Notes under the pieces: generated by a model | Seen by the model: only the letters and a program-made list of their open reading frames with translations | Database searches by the model: none | Told to the model about the DNA's origin: nothing | In this document: positions 13,200-23,972 of the stretch, piece by piece | Numbering within the stretch: position 1 is the stretch's first letter | How the letters are laid out: each line of letters opens with the position of its first letter | NCBI GenBank assembly: GCA_900465915.1 | Contig: UBKJ01000001.1 | Coordinates: 62,001 to 126,000 of the forward strand | From: Hyphomicrobiales bacterium | GTDB lineage: Bacteria; Pseudomonadota; Alphaproteobacteria; Rhizobiales; Rhizobiaceae | Direction of reading: 5' to 3' | DNA length: 64,000 bases | Made by a program: the position numbers and the translations under genes

Positions 13200-13925
13200 A
13201 TGTTGACCCGCAAGCAGCACGAGCTTCTGCTGTTCATCCACGAACGTCTCAAGGAGACGGGCATCCCGCCTTCCTTCGACGAAATGAAGGAGGCGCTCGA
13301 CCTCGCCTCCAAGTCGGGCATCCACCGGCTGATCACGGCGCTGGAGGAGCGCGGCTTCATCCGCCGGCTGCCCAACCGGGCGCGCGCGCTGGAAGTGCTG
13401 CGCCTGCCCGATTCCATCGCGCCCGGCCTCAACGCCCAGAAGAAATTCGCCCCAAGCGTCATCGAGGGCAGCCTCGGCAAGCCGCAGGCGGCTCCGTCCA
13501 GCGCCCGCCCCGCCCCCGTCGCCACCAATGACGACGTCTCGGCCACCGTCTCCGTGCCGGTCATGGGCCGCATCGCCGCCGGCGTCCCCATCTCGGCGAT
13601 CCAGAACCAGACCCACGCGCTGCACCTGCCGCCGGAAATGATCGGCCCCGGCGAGCATTACGCGCTGGAAGTCAAGGGCGATTCCATGATCGAGGCCGGC
13701 ATTTTCGACGGCGACACGGTCATCATCAAGCGCGGCGACACCGCCAATCCGGGCGAGATCATCGTGGCGCTGGTCGACGACGAGGAAGCGACGCTGAAAC
13801 GCTTCCGGCGCAAGGGCGCCTCGGTGGCGCTGGAAGCCGCCAACCCGGCCTATGAAACCCGCATTTTCGGCCCCGACCGCGTGCGGGTGCAGGGCAAGCT
13901 GGTCGGCCTGATCCGCCGCTACTGA
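13200..13925 (+). CDS. lexA: LexA repressor, SOS regulator
   Basis: Represses DNA-damage genes and self-cleaves when RecA is activated. The 241-residue protein has an N-terminal winged helix ([36 protein letters not shown]), a long linker with many Ala/Pro, the Ala-Gly cleavage site in [10 protein letters not shown] (about residue 130), and an S24 peptidase fold with the nucleophile Ser in GDSMIEAG and the base Lys in [14 protein letters not shown] just upstream of 13200 supports this start; the in-frame stretch before it crosses the promoter. It converges with comEC, the two stops overlapping by 7 bp. Confidence 0.97.
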   Translation: MLTRKQHELLLFIHERLKETGIPPSFDEMKEALDLASKSGIHRLITALEERGFIRRLPNRARALEVLRLPDSIAPGLNAQKKFAPSVIEGSLGKPQAAPSSARPAPVATNDDVSATVSVPVMGRIAAGVPISAIQNQTHALHLPPEMIGPGEHYALEVKGDSMIEAGIFDGDTVIIKRGDTANPGEIIVALVDDEEATLKRFRRKGASVALEAANPAYETRIFGPDRVRVQGKLVGLIRRY

Positions 13926-16294
13926 TCCTCGTCCGCGGAATCATTAGCCGGCTTTCCCTGCGCCTTGTCCCGCGCGGCGCGCGAATAAAGCCGGTAGAGA
14001 TGCCAGGGTCGCTGCGGCGGCCCGATGGCGAAGGCGAGACGGTCGTCATAGGCGGCCTGCCCGCTCGAAGCGTCTTTCGCGGCCCCGAGCCGGATTTCCA
14101 GTGCGCCCCTGAGCGCCAGATCGCGCTGGCGGATCACCAGCGCGGGACGGCTTCCGCAATCGGCGTCCTGGCCGGACATGGCGAGCACGACGATATCGCC
14201 GATATTGCAGGCCGCCTCGCGGCCTTCCTCTTTGGCGGCGTAGGCCAGCGTCCGCCCGTCGCGCAGCAGGATCGAGCATACCCCGTCGGCGCAGGCGAAG
14301 GCGCGCGCCGGGTCCGGCGGATCGGTCTGCGGCCGGACGATTTCGCCGGCCTTGTAGGCCGCGCTCCAGTTCTTCAGCGCGAAAGCCCCGCCCCGCGGAC
14401 GATTGACGGCCAGCGCGCCGTCGGCGCCGCGCACGGCGACCAGTTTCGCGTCTTCGGTGATGAGAATATCCGGCGACGGCGCCGTGGCGAAGGCTGCCGC
14501 GCCCGCCAGCGCGAAAGGCAGCGCCACAAGACGCAGCCGCGTCGTGAAGACCACCGCCGCGACCAGCGCCGCCGACCACCAGAGCAAGGACAAAACCGGA
14601 ATGGCGCCGGGATTTCCCTCCGGCGAGATCGACGCCACCAGCGCCGCCACATGGCGCACGACCGCGACGCCGAAGGCGACGACCTGCAAAGGCCACCATT
14701 CGAGCTGCAGCGGCATCGCCAGCAGACTGAACACCGCGAAGGGCATCACCAGCAGCGAGATCGCCGGCATGGCGAGGAGATTGCCCAGAATGCCGAGCGG
14801 CGCCGTGTTGTTGAAATGATAGGCGGCGAAGACGCCGCTCGCGGCCCCCGCCACCAGCGACGTCGCCGCCGTCCCCGCCACGGCCCGCGTGATCTTCGTC
14901 GCAAGCCCCGGCCCGCCGGGACGGCCCGCGCGCCGGCGCGGCTTGCCGTCCTTGCGCCCGCTCCACCAGGCGAAGGCGGCGATCAGCGCGGCGGTGGCCG
15001 AGAACGACATCTGGAAGCTCGGCCCCAGAACCTCGTGCGGCGCGACGATCAGGCTGACGATCACGGCGATGGCGAGGTTGCGCATGCTGATCGCCGCCCT
15101 GTCGGCCAGGAGCGCGCTCAGCATGACGGCGATCATCACATAGCTGCGCTGCGCGGCGATATCCGCGCCGGACAGCGCCAAATAGAAGCCGCAGCTCATA
15201 AGCGACAGGAAGGCCGCGTATTTCTTCACCGGATGGCGGGCGCTGAAGGCGGGAAACAGCGCGAAAGCCCCGCGCAGCGTGAACATCACCACCCAGGCGG
15301 CCAGCGCCAGATGCAGCCCCGAGATCGACAATATATGCGCGAGCCCCGCCTTGCGCAGGTTCTCGTTCGTCTCCTCGCTGACGCCGGCGCGCTCGCCGGC
15401 GATGAGCGCTGCGGCCACGTTGCCGTCCTCGCCGCCCACCGCCTCGTCGATGCGCGCCGACACCGTTCCGCGCAGCCGCGCGACGGCCTGCTCCAGCCGC
15501 CCCGCCAGCGTTTCGGGCGGCGGCGCCGTCGCGAGCTTGGGCAGGCCAAGGAAGAAGCCGTTGGCCCCGATCCCGTCGAAATAGGCGTGAAAGGCGAAAT
15601 CGTAATTGCCCGGCCGCACCGGACCGGACGGCGGCCGCAGCCGAACCAGCCCCGTCAACCCGCCGCCGATGACCGTCTCGGCCGGAATGTCGCGCGCCGT
15701 CACGCGGATGCGCGCGGGCCCGTGGTCGAGCCGCGGCCGGCGCGTCTTCAAGACGTCGAGCGTGATGCGCCAGTCGCCCCGGTCGCGATATTCCAGCGCC
15801 ACGACGCGGCCCGTGACGCGGGTGGTCACCTCCGCCCCGAGCGTCGCGGTCGCCTTCCGCCCCGTCTCCACCTTCGCCGCCACGAGGCCCAGCTGGAACG
15901 CCAAGGCCAGCGTCAAAAGCTGCGCCGGCGCATAGGCGTTGCGGGCGGCCAGGCGCGCGACGGCCAAAAGTCCCAGCAGGCCCAGCAGCGGCGGCCATCC
16001 CGGCTCGAAGGCGAGCATGAAATAGCACACCGCCCCCGCCCCCATGCAGACCGAGAACAGCAGGAACAGCAGCCCCCGTCCCACCTCGCGCTCCAGCGCC
16101 AGCGCCGTCCCGCGCCCGGCCGCCGCCAAAATCAGCCGCGCCCGCTCGCGCAAAGACGGCGCATAGGCCGGCGGCGCGTCGGGCTCTTCCGCCGGAGGCG
16201 CGAAGGCGTCGGGAAACAAAAGGCGCAGCCGCGCGTCGGGCCGGCTCCTGACCAGCGCCCGTTCGTCCGCCGTCGTTTCGCTCGCTTCCGTCAT
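13919..16294 (-). CDS. comEC: ComEC/Rec2-family membrane protein
   Basis: Polytopic inner-membrane protein related to the DNA-uptake channel ComEC. From the ATG at 16294 it has 791 residues: a cytoplasmic N terminus, two membrane helices, a DUF4131-type OB region (about 165-270), then the Competence domain with many helices and the conserved block [18 protein letters not shown] (about 345). The C-terminal part (about 600-790) resembles the short alphaproteobacterial form and lacks the HxHxDH motif of a metallo-beta-lactamase nuclease domain. An in-frame start at 16426 would add 44 non-conserved residues. Actual competence function is unproven here. Confidence 0.9.
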   Translation of the reverse strand: MTEASETTADERALVRSRPDARLRLLFPDAFAPPAEEPDAPPAYAPSLRERARLILAAAGRGTALALEREVGRGLLFLLFSVCMGAGAVCYFMLAFEPGWPPLLGLLGLLAVARLAARNAYAPAQLLTLALAFQLGLVAAKVETGRKATATLGAEVTTRVTGRVVALEYRDRGDWRITLDVLKTRRPRLDHGPARIRVTARDIPAETVIGGGLTGLVRLRPPSGPVRPGNYDFAFHAYFDGIGANGFFLGLPKLATAPPPETLAGRLEQAVARLRGTVSARIDEAVGGEDGNVAAALIAGERAGVSEETNENLRKAGLAHILSISGLHLALAAWVVMFTLRGAFALFPAFSARHPVKKYAAFLSLMSCGFYLALSGADIAAQRSYVMIAVMLSALLADRAAISMRNLAIAVIVSLIVAPHEVLGPSFQMSFSATAALIAAFAWWSGRKDGKPRRRAGRPGGPGLATKITRAVAGTAATSLVAGAASGVFAAYHFNNTAPLGILGNLLAMPAISLLVMPFAVFSLLAMPLQLEWWPLQVVAFGVAVVRHVAALVASISPEGNPGAIPVLSLLWWSAALVAAVVFTTRLRLVALPFALAGAAAFATAPSPDILITEDAKLVAVRGADGALAVNRPRGGAFALKNWSAAYKAGEIVRPQTDPPDPARAFACADGVCSILLRDGRTLAYAAKEEGREAACNIGDIVVLAMSGQDADCGSRPALVIRQRDLALRGALEIRLGAAKDASSGQAAYDDRLAFAIGPPQRPWHLYRLYSRAARDKAQGKPANDSADEDQ

Positions 16295-16525
16295 GCCCCC
16301 GCCTGACCGCAAACTCAAAAGCGCGCCCCCGCGCGAAAGCGGCGCCAGACCCTTGCGCCGTTCGCTGCCTATGCTACATGAACCCGAACCAAAATCGAGA
16401 GGGTTCCTGCGCCGTTCCCGCCTCATGCGAAGCGCTCCGCAGGCGTTCGATCATTCAGGAAAGCCGCCTTCCCCGGCCATGGGCCGACGCGACGAAGGCG
16501 CGCGCATCGATGAAATGGAGCCATC

Positions 16526-17947
16526 ATGTCCAAGCCGGTCGTCACCCGTTTCGCCCCGTCGCCCACGGGCTATCTGCATATCGGCGGCGCCCGTACGGCG
16601 CTGTTCAACTGGCTCTACGCCAAACATACCGGCGGCAAGATGCTGCTGCGCATCGAGGACACCGACCGCGAGCGCTCCACCGACGCCGCCACGGCGGCCA
16701 TCCTCGACGGCCTGACCTGGCTCGGCCTCGACTGGGAGGGCGAGGCGATCTCGCAGTTCGAGCGCGCCCCGCGCCATCGCGAGGTGGCGGAGGAGTTGGT
16801 GGCGCGCGGCAAGGCCTATTATTGCTACGCCACGCCGGAGGAGCTGGAGGCGATGCGCGAGACGGCGCGCGCCGAGGGCCGCCCGCCGCGCTATGACGGC
16901 CGCTGGCGCGACCGCGACGCCGCCGAGGCCCCGGCCGGCGTCAAGCCCGTCATCCGCATCAAGGCCCCGCAGGAGGGCGAGACCCTGGTGCGCGACGCGG
17001 TGCAGGGCGACGTGCGCTTTCCCAACAAGGACCTCGACGATTTCATCATCCTGCGCTCGGACGGCACGCCGACCTATATGCACGCCGTGGTGGTGGACGA
17101 CCACGACATGGGCGTCACCCACATCATCCGCGGCGACGACCACCTCACCAACGCCGCGCGCCAGACGGTGATCTACGACGCCATGGGCTGGGACGTGCCG
17201 CAGATGGCGCATATCCCGCTCATCCACGGCGCGGACGGCGCCAAGCTCTCCAAGCGCCACGGCGCGCTCGGCGTCGACGCCTACCGCGCCATGGGCTACC
17301 TGCCGGCGGCGCTGCGCAATTATCTCGTGCGCCTCGGCTGGAGCCATGGCGACGACGAGATCATGTCGGGCGAGCAGATGATCGACTGGTTCGACGTCAA
17401 GGACATCAACAAGGGCGCGGCGCGCTTCGATTTCCAGAAGCTGGAGGCGATCAACGGCGTCTATATGCGCGCGAGCGACGACCAGGCGCTGCTCGACGCG
17501 CTCATCGCCGTGCTGCCCGAGATCGAGGGCGGACAGGACCTCCTCGCCCATCTCGACGACAAGGGCCGCGCGCAGCTTCTCGCCGCCATGCCGGGTCTCA
17601 AGGAGCGCGCCAAAACGCTTGTGGAGCTCGCCGACGGGGCGAAATTCATCTTCGCCGCCCGCCCGCTGGCGCTCGACGAGAAGGCCGCCTCGCTTCTCGG
17701 CGACGAAGGCCTCGCCGTGCTGAAATCCGTGCTGCCGGCGCTGGAGGCCGCGCCCGAATGGACGGTCGCGGCGCTCGACGCCGCCGTGCGCGCCCATGCG
17801 GAGGCCGAGGGACTGAAGCTCGGCAAGATCGCGCAACCCTTGCGCGCCGCCCTCACCGGCCGCGCCACTTCGCCGGGCGTCTTCGACGTGCTCCACGTGC
17901 TCGGCCGCGACGAATCGCTCGCCCGCCTGCACGATCGCGTCGGATGA
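16526..17947 (+). CDS. gltX: glutamate-tRNA ligase
   Basis: Charges tRNA-Glu (non-discriminating forms also charge tRNA-Gln). The 473-residue class I synthetase shows the HIGH-type motif in [15 protein letters not shown] (residues 10-24), [23 protein letters not shown], and the KMSKS-type [11 protein letters not shown] (about 240). A helical anticodon-binding C terminus follows. Monocistronic in appearance, upstream of gltA with a 225-base spacer. Confidence 0.97.
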   Translation: MSKPVVTRFAPSPTGYLHIGGARTALFNWLYAKHTGGKMLLRIEDTDRERSTDAATAAILDGLTWLGLDWEGEAISQFERAPRHREVAEELVARGKAYYCYATPEELEAMRETARAEGRPPRYDGRWRDRDAAEAPAGVKPVIRIKAPQEGETLVRDAVQGDVRFPNKDLDDFIILRSDGTPTYMHAVVVDDHDMGVTHIIRGDDHLTNAARQTVIYDAMGWDVPQMAHIPLIHGADGAKLSKRHGALGVDAYRAMGYLPAALRNYLVRLGWSHGDDEIMSGEQMIDWFDVKDINKGAARFDFQKLEAINGVYMRASDDQALLDALIAVLPEIEGGQDLLAHLDDKGRAQLLAAMPGLKERAKTLVELADGAKFIFAARPLALDEKAASLLGDEGLAVLKSVLPALEAAPEWTVAALDAAVRAHAEAEGLKLGKIAQPLRAALTGRATSPGVFDVLHVLGRDESLARLHDRVG

Positions 17948-18172
17948 AGGGAAGGTTCACAGCACCGTGACGAATCCCGCGTAAATAGTGCAAATAACGC
18001 ATTGCATCGTGGGACGGTTGGGATAGTTTGACGGGCGAAATCTTCGGATAATGCGTTCAGAAACCAAGCTTCTCCCGTCTCCCACGGAGCGTCGCGCCGG
18101 ACGCGGAACCGCTTTGCTACGATTTCGATTTGGCCGTCATGCGGGCGGCGAGTGGACATGAAAGGAAACACG

Positions 18173-19465
<1,293 letters not shown>

Positions 19466-19481
19466 GCGGCTTTCGACAAAC

Positions 19482-19516
19482 AAAAACCCCGGCGGAGCGA
19501 TCCGCCGGGGTTTTTT
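19482..19516. terminator. bidirectional terminator between gltA and lpxB
   Basis: A perfect 15-bp stem (AAAAACCCCGGCGGA at 19482-19496 with its complement at 19501-19515, GCGA loop) carries an A-run on one side and a T-run on the other. It can therefore end both the gltA transcript and the facing lpxB operon. Confidence 0.9.
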
Positions 19517-19537
19517 CTTGTCCGCGTTTCGCGCCGG

Positions 19538-20713
19538 TCAGCGCGGCCGGCCGTTCTCGGCGAGCCGCAGCACCACCTCGGCGCCGATCTCGCCCGAGGG
19601 CCGCGCCGTGGCCATGGCGGCGGCGACGCGGTCGAAGCCGTCGAGCTGCGCCTGCCGCGCCGGCCCGGGCGTCAAGAGCCGCTCCACATGCCGCGCTAGC
19701 AGGCCCGGATGCACGAATTCGTTGAAGAATTCCGGCACGATCGGGCTGTCGGCGATGATGTTGGGCAGCGCCGCGCTCCAGATGGTGATGCGCGGCATCA
19801 GGAATTTGCGCGCGAACCAGTCGGCCTTGTAGGACAACACGGTCGGGATGCGCGCCAGCGCCAGCTCCAGCGACACGGTGCCCGACGCCGCCAGCGCCGC
19901 GTCGGCGCGGGAAAAGGCCCGCCATTTCTCCGCGTCGCCGACCACGATCTCGGGCCGAACCGTCCAGTCCTTAGCCAGATCGCGCACCATGGTCTCGATG
20001 CGCGGCAAGGTCGGCAGCGCCACGTCGAGCCCGCCCAGCCGCGCCGACAATTCCGCCACCGCCTCGCCGAACGGCCGCATCAGCATCTCGATCTCGGTGC
20101 GCCGCGAGCCCGGCAAAAGCAAAAGGCAGGGCCGGTCGCCGGCCGTGCGCGCCGCCTGCGCCGCGCGCACGTCAATGAGCGGGCGATAATCCGACAGGCG
20201 ATGGCCGACATAGGTCGAGGCCGGCCCTTCCAGCCGCTGCATCGCCTCGTCCTCGAAGGGCAAGATCGTCAGCACATGGTCGACATAGGCGCGCATGGCC
20301 GGCGCGCGCTGCGGCCGCCAGGCCCAGAAGCTGGGCGCGATATATTTGACGATCGGGATGGACGGGTCGGCGGCGCGAATCTTCTTCGCCACGCGATGGG
20401 TGAAGTCGGGGCTGTCGATCAAAAGCACGCAATCGGGCTTCTCGGCCACGGCGCGCTTCGCCGTGTCGCGGATGAGCGCGATCAGGCGCGGCAGCTTCTT
20501 CAGCACCGCCCCCAGCCCCATCAGCGCCGTCTCGTGCGGGTCGAACCAGCTTTGCAGGCCGCGCGCCGCCAGATGGTCGCCGCCAACGCCGGCGACGGTC
20601 ACGGCGCGGTCGGTCCGCCGACGCAGCGCGTCGATCAGGTCCGCGCCGAGCTGGTCGCCGGATTCCTCCCCGGCCACGACAACGATCTTCAACGGCCGGG
20701 CGGTCGCGTTCAC
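19538..20713 (-). CDS. lpxB: lipid-A-disaccharide synthase
   Basis: Glycosyltransferase that joins UDP-2,3-diacylglucosamine and lipid X to make lipid A disaccharide phosphate at the inner membrane. The 391 residues open with VVAGEESGDQLGADLIDAL. Further landmarks are GLGAVLKKLPRL, LIDSPDFTHRVAKK, YIAPSFWAWRPQRA, LPFEDEA, YVGHRLSDY, LLPGSRRTEIE and AASGTVSLELAL. It begins with GTG directly abutting the lpxI stop, so translation is coupled. Last gene of the envelope operon. Confidence 0.97.
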   Translation of the reverse strand: MNATARPLKIVVVAGEESGDQLGADLIDALRRRTDRAVTVAGVGGDHLAARGLQSWFDPHETALMGLGAVLKKLPRLIALIRDTAKRAVAEKPDCVLLIDSPDFTHRVAKKIRAADPSIPIVKYIAPSFWAWRPQRAPAMRAYVDHVLTILPFEDEAMQRLEGPASTYVGHRLSDYRPLIDVRAAQAARTAGDRPCLLLLPGSRRTEIEMLMRPFGEAVAELSARLGGLDVALPTLPRIETMVRDLAKDWTVRPEIVVGDAEKWRAFSRADAALAASGTVSLELALARIPTVLSYKADWFARKFLMPRITIWSAALPNIIADSPIVPEFFNEFVHPGLLARHVERLLTPGPARQAQLDGFDRVAAAMATARPSGEIGAEVVLRLAENGRPR

Positions 20714-21580
20714 CTATCCGTCCTTTCGGCTGACGGTTTCGATAAAGAGCCCCTTGGCATCGGCGGCGGCGATGGTGTCGCCGAAGCCGAGGATGAAGCT
20801 GCGGCCTGCCTCCACCACGACGCCGGACAGGCCGGCCAGCGCGGCGTTCTCCACCGTCGACACGCCGATGGCGGGCAGGTCGGCGCGGTCATCCTGACGC
20901 GGCTTGGCCATTTTGACAAGCACGCCGCCCCGGCGCGGCACGCGGCCGGCGGCGCGCAGCGCGCGCACCCGCTCGATCATCTGGTCGGTGCCTTCCGCGC
21001 CCTCGAGCGCGATCACCCGTCCGCCGGCGGCGACGGCGCCCTGCCCCACGTCGAGATCGCCGAGCCGCAGCGCCGCCTCCATGGCGAGCGCGATGTTGCG
21101 CCGCTCCTCAGCGCTGGCCGCCATGCGGGTCAGCGCGCGGGGCGCCGCCGGCGACAAAAGGTCCGGTACCACCTCATGCGCGCCGACCATCTGGAAGCCG
21201 TAGCGCTCCAGGAGCCGCATGAAGGCGCGCAGCAGCGCGTCGTCGCCCTTGCCGAGCGCGCGAAAGGCGTAGGGAATGGCGCGAAGCGTGGGAAGATTGA
21301 GCTTGAGGTCGCCGAGATGCGGCCGGTTGCGCACCCCGCCCGCCAGCACGACGCGCGACACGCTGGCCTTGCGCATGGCCCGCATCAGGAGGCTGAAATC
21401 GACCAGCGAGATTTCCTGATGCTCGTAGGCGTAGAGGGCGGGATCGGCTTCGCCCCGGATGGGAAGCAAAAAAGGCGGAGTTCCCGCCGCCTTCAATGAC
21501 TCCGCCACCTTGATCGGCAACAATCCGTTGCCGGCGATGATGGCCGTGCGGCCTGGACGCTCAGTCGTCGGCGCCGTCAT
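20714..21580 (-). CDS. lpxI: UDP-2,3-diacylglucosamine diphosphatase LpxI
   Basis: Hydrolyses UDP-2,3-diacylglucosamine to lipid X, the step done by LpxH in enterics; LpxI is the unrelated alphaproteobacterial solution. The 288-residue protein has the N-terminal GNGLLPIKVAESLKAAG and a central FRALGKGDDALLRAFM segment. Its C-terminal catalytic domain (DUF1009) contains DVGQGAVAAGGRVIALEGAEGTDQMIERV and ADLPAIGVSTVENAALAGL. Its position between lpxA and lpxB fits the pathway. It overlaps the end of lpxA by 20 bp. Confidence 0.95.
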   Translation of the reverse strand: MTAPTTERPGRTAIIAGNGLLPIKVAESLKAAGTPPFLLPIRGEADPALYAYEHQEISLVDFSLLMRAMRKASVSRVVLAGGVRNRPHLGDLKLNLPTLRAIPYAFRALGKGDDALLRAFMRLLERYGFQMVGAHEVVPDLLSPAAPRALTRMAASAEERRNIALAMEAALRLGDLDVGQGAVAAGGRVIALEGAEGTDQMIERVRALRAAGRVPRRGGVLVKMAKPRQDDRADLPAIGVSTVENAALAGLSGVVVEAGRSFILGFGDTIAAADAKGLFIETVSRKDG

Positions 21581-22391
21581 GTCCGGCCTGCGCGGCGTCC
21601 AGCGGCGGCGTGCAATAGGCGCGCTTGGTGTCGACCTGGATGAAGGCTACCATGTCGGCCACTGGGGCCGAGTCCGGGAGGGCGCGCAGCACGTCCTCGG
21701 CGCGCTGGCGCACCGGGCTGGAGCGGTCGAACAGCATGCGCACCGCATGGCGCATGTTGTGGATCTCCTTGCGGTCCATGCCCGAGCGCTTCATGCCGAC
21801 GATGTTGAGGCCGCCGAGATAGGCGTGGTTGCCGAGCGCCATGCCGTAGGGGATGAGGTCGTGCGCCAGCGCCGCCATGCCGCCGACGAAGGCGTGATGG
21901 CCGACGCGCACGAACTGGTGCACGGCCGAGCCGCCGCCCAGGATGGCGTGGTGGTCGACCGACACATGGCCGCCGACCATGACGTTGTTGGCGAAGGTGA
22001 CGTGGTCGGCGATGTCGCAGTCATGCGCCACATGGGCGTAGGCCAGGAAGGTGCAGTCGTCGCCGACCGAGGTGCGGCCGCGGCTGTTGTCCGAGCCGCG
22101 ATGCATGGTGACGCCCTCGCGGATCATGCAGTTCTTGCCGATCTCCAGGAGCGTCGGGCCGCCCTTGTGGCGGGCGTTCTGCGGATCGCAGCCCAGCACC
22201 GCATGCGGAAACACCTTGGAGCCGGCGCCGAGCTGGGTGGCGTCGGTCACCACCACATGGCTCATCAGCTCGCAATCGTCGCCGATCCGGGCGCCGGCCT
22301 GGATGTGGCAGAAAGGGCCGACCTTGACGCCCTGTCCCAGCTCCACGCCCTTTTCGACCAGGGCCGTCGGATGGATGAAAGTTTCCGTCAT
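21561..22391 (-). CDS. lpxA: UDP-N-acetylglucosamine O-acyltransferase
   Basis: First step of lipid A synthesis: 3-O-acylation of UDP-GlcNAc from acyl-ACP. The 276 residues are mainly a left-handed parallel beta helix of hexapeptide repeats (for example GVELGQGVKVGPFCHI). The catalytic His is in AYAHVAHDCDIADHV (about 125) and HQFVRVGHHAF follows; the C terminus is helical (IHNMRHAVRMLF). The ATG at 22391 gives the usual M-x-E-T-F-I-H-P-T-A opening. A GTG at 22403, overlapping the fabZ stop and with GAGGA upstream, is an alternative start. Confidence 0.96.
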   Translation of the reverse strand: MTETFIHPTALVEKGVELGQGVKVGPFCHIQAGARIGDDCELMSHVVVTDATQLGAGSKVFPHAVLGCDPQNARHKGGPTLLEIGKNCMIREGVTMHRGSDNSRGRTSVGDDCTFLAYAHVAHDCDIADHVTFANNVMVGGHVSVDHHAILGGGSAVHQFVRVGHHAFVGGMAALAHDLIPYGMALGNHAYLGGLNIVGMKRSGMDRKEIHNMRHAVRMLFDRSSPVRQRAEDVLRALPDSAPVADMVAFIQVDTKRAYCTPPLDAAQAGHDGADD

Positions 22392-22399
22392 GGAATTGC

Positions 22400-22873
22400 T
22401 CACTGGATGTCCTCGGCCGCGCTGATCATGGCGGCGACTTCCGCCTCGGCCACCTTGACGCCGTCGACTTCGGCCACGCATTCGTATTTGGAGATGTTGG
22501 CCCGCTGCTTGACCTTCTTGACATAGAGGCGAAGCTGGTCGCCCGGCACCACCGGGCGGCGGAACTTGGCCTTGTCGATGGTCATGAAATAAACCACGCC
22601 CGGCTTGCCCGAGCCGCGCTCGAACAGGCAGATCGCGCCGGCGGTCTGCGCCATGGCCTCGATGATCAGCACGCCCGGCATGATCGGCTTGTCGGGAAAA
22701 TGGCCGGTGAAATGCGGTTCGTTGATGGTGACGTTCTTGATGCCCGTCGCCGAACGGTCGCCGTCGATGTCGACGATGCGGTCGATCAGGAGGAACGGAT
22801 AGCGGTGCGGAAGCACGGAAAGGATGGCCTGAATGTCCGCCGCTTCCAGCTTTTGCTGATTATTGTCACTCAT
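22400..22873 (-). CDS. fabZ: 3-hydroxyacyl-ACP dehydratase FabZ
   Basis: Dehydrates 3-hydroxyacyl-ACP in fatty acid elongation and competes with LpxA/LpxD for hydroxyacyl-ACP. The 157-residue hot-dog protein carries the catalytic block [13 protein letters not shown] (His, residues about 24-36), [26 protein letters not shown] (split here across two conserved strands) with the catalytic glutamate. The start overlaps the lpxD stop by 8 bp, indicating translational coupling; AAAGGAGAG lies upstream. Confidence 0.97.
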   Translation of the reverse strand: MSDNNQQKLEAADIQAILSVLPHRYPFLLIDRIVDIDGDRSATGIKNVTINEPHFTGHFPDKPIMPGVLIIEAMAQTAGAICLFERGSGKPGVVYFMTIDKAKFRRPVVPGDQLRLYVKKVKQRANISKYECVAEVDGVKVAEAEVAAMISAAEDIQ

Positions 22874-23921
22874 CAGAGGAACTCTCCTTTCTCGCTTGCC
22901 CGATGCTGCGGATATTGGCGATGTCGCGGAACCACTGCTTGATGGGACGCGCGGGAATGCCGCCCCATTTTTCGCCATCGGGAATGTCGTTCATCACGCC
23001 GCTCGCCGCGGCGATCTGAACGCGCGACCCGATGACCAGATGGTCGGCCAGCCCGACGCGCCCGCCCAGCATGGTCTGGTCGCCGATCACGCAGCTTCCC
23101 GACACGCCGCAATGCGCGGCGATCAGGCAGAAACGCCCGATGCGGACGTTGTGCGCGATCTGCACCAGATTGTCGATCTTCGTGCCTTCGCCGATGATCG
23201 TGTCGTTGAGGCCGCCGCGATCCACCGTGGTGTTGGCCCCGATCTCGACGTCGTCCTGGATGATCACCCGGCCCAGTTGCGGCACCTTCTCAAGCCCCGC
23301 CGGGCCCGGCACGTAGCCGAAGCCGTCCTGGCCGACGCGCACGCCCGGATGCAGCGACACGCGGTTGCCGATGAAGGCGCATTGCACCGAGACGCCCGGC
23401 GCGATGTAGCTGTCGCGGCCGATGCGGCAATTCTCGCCGATCACGGCGGTGGCCGCCACCAAGGTGCCCGCGCCGATGGCGACGTTGCGGCCGATGACCG
23501 CGCCCGCCTCGACGGTGGCGCCGGCCTCGATGGTCGCGGTGGGATGGATGATCGCCGCGGGCGACACGCCCTCCTCGCCGAGCCAGCTTTTCGGCCGGGT
23601 CGAGGTCGGGAACAGCATGCGCCCAACGGCGGAGAAATCGCGATGCGGATTGCGGGTGATGAGCGCCGCCACGCCGGACGGAACGCTGTCGGCCACCGAT
23701 TCGGTGCAGAACACGCCGGCGGCGCGGATGCCCTTCAGGCCTTCCGCGTTCTTCTTGCCCTCGACGAACAGCAGAGCGCCGTCGCCGGCGTCGGCCAGCG
23801 ACGACAGACGCCTGACGGCGCTCGACGCAAACTTCGGATCGCGAAGCTTAGCGCCGGTGAATTCTGCTATATCGCCAATCGTGAATTCACGCGAAGGCGT
23901 AAAGAAAACGGGGTCCGCCAT
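22866..23921 (-). CDS. lpxD: UDP-3-O-(3-hydroxyacyl)glucosamine N-acyltransferase
   Basis: Third step of lipid A synthesis. The 351-residue protein has an N-terminal uridine-binding domain ([14 protein letters not shown]), then a left-handed beta helix with the catalytic His in [11 protein letters not shown] (about 250) and [10 protein letters not shown], and a C-terminal helix. I use the ATG at 23921; a TTG lies directly before it. It is preceded by bamA and followed by overlapping fabZ, the classical order. Confidence 0.96.
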   Translation of the reverse strand: MADPVFFTPSREFTIGDIAEFTGAKLRDPKFASSAVRRLSSLADAGDGALLFVEGKKNAEGLKGIRAAGVFCTESVADSVPSGVAALITRNPHRDFSAVGRMLFPTSTRPKSWLGEEGVSPAAIIHPTATIEAGATVEAGAVIGRNVAIGAGTLVAATAVIGENCRIGRDSYIAPGVSVQCAFIGNRVSLHPGVRVGQDGFGYVPGPAGLEKVPQLGRVIIQDDVEIGANTTVDRGGLNDTIIGEGTKIDNLVQIAHNVRIGRFCLIAAHCGVSGSCVIGDQTMLGGRVGLADHLVIGSRVQIAAASGVMNDIPDGEKWGGIPARPIKQWFRDIANIRSIGQARKESSSDE

Positions 23922-23972
23922 CAAAGCGCTTTCTCCCCCGAGCCTTTGAACTCTCGGGGGATGGCCAATCTA

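Noticed and set aside
13919..16306. Long plus-strand open frame opposite comEC
   Set aside because: Translation is dominated by Arg/Gln/Ala repeats and lacks any start signal; comEC on the minus strand has clear membrane helices and family motifs.
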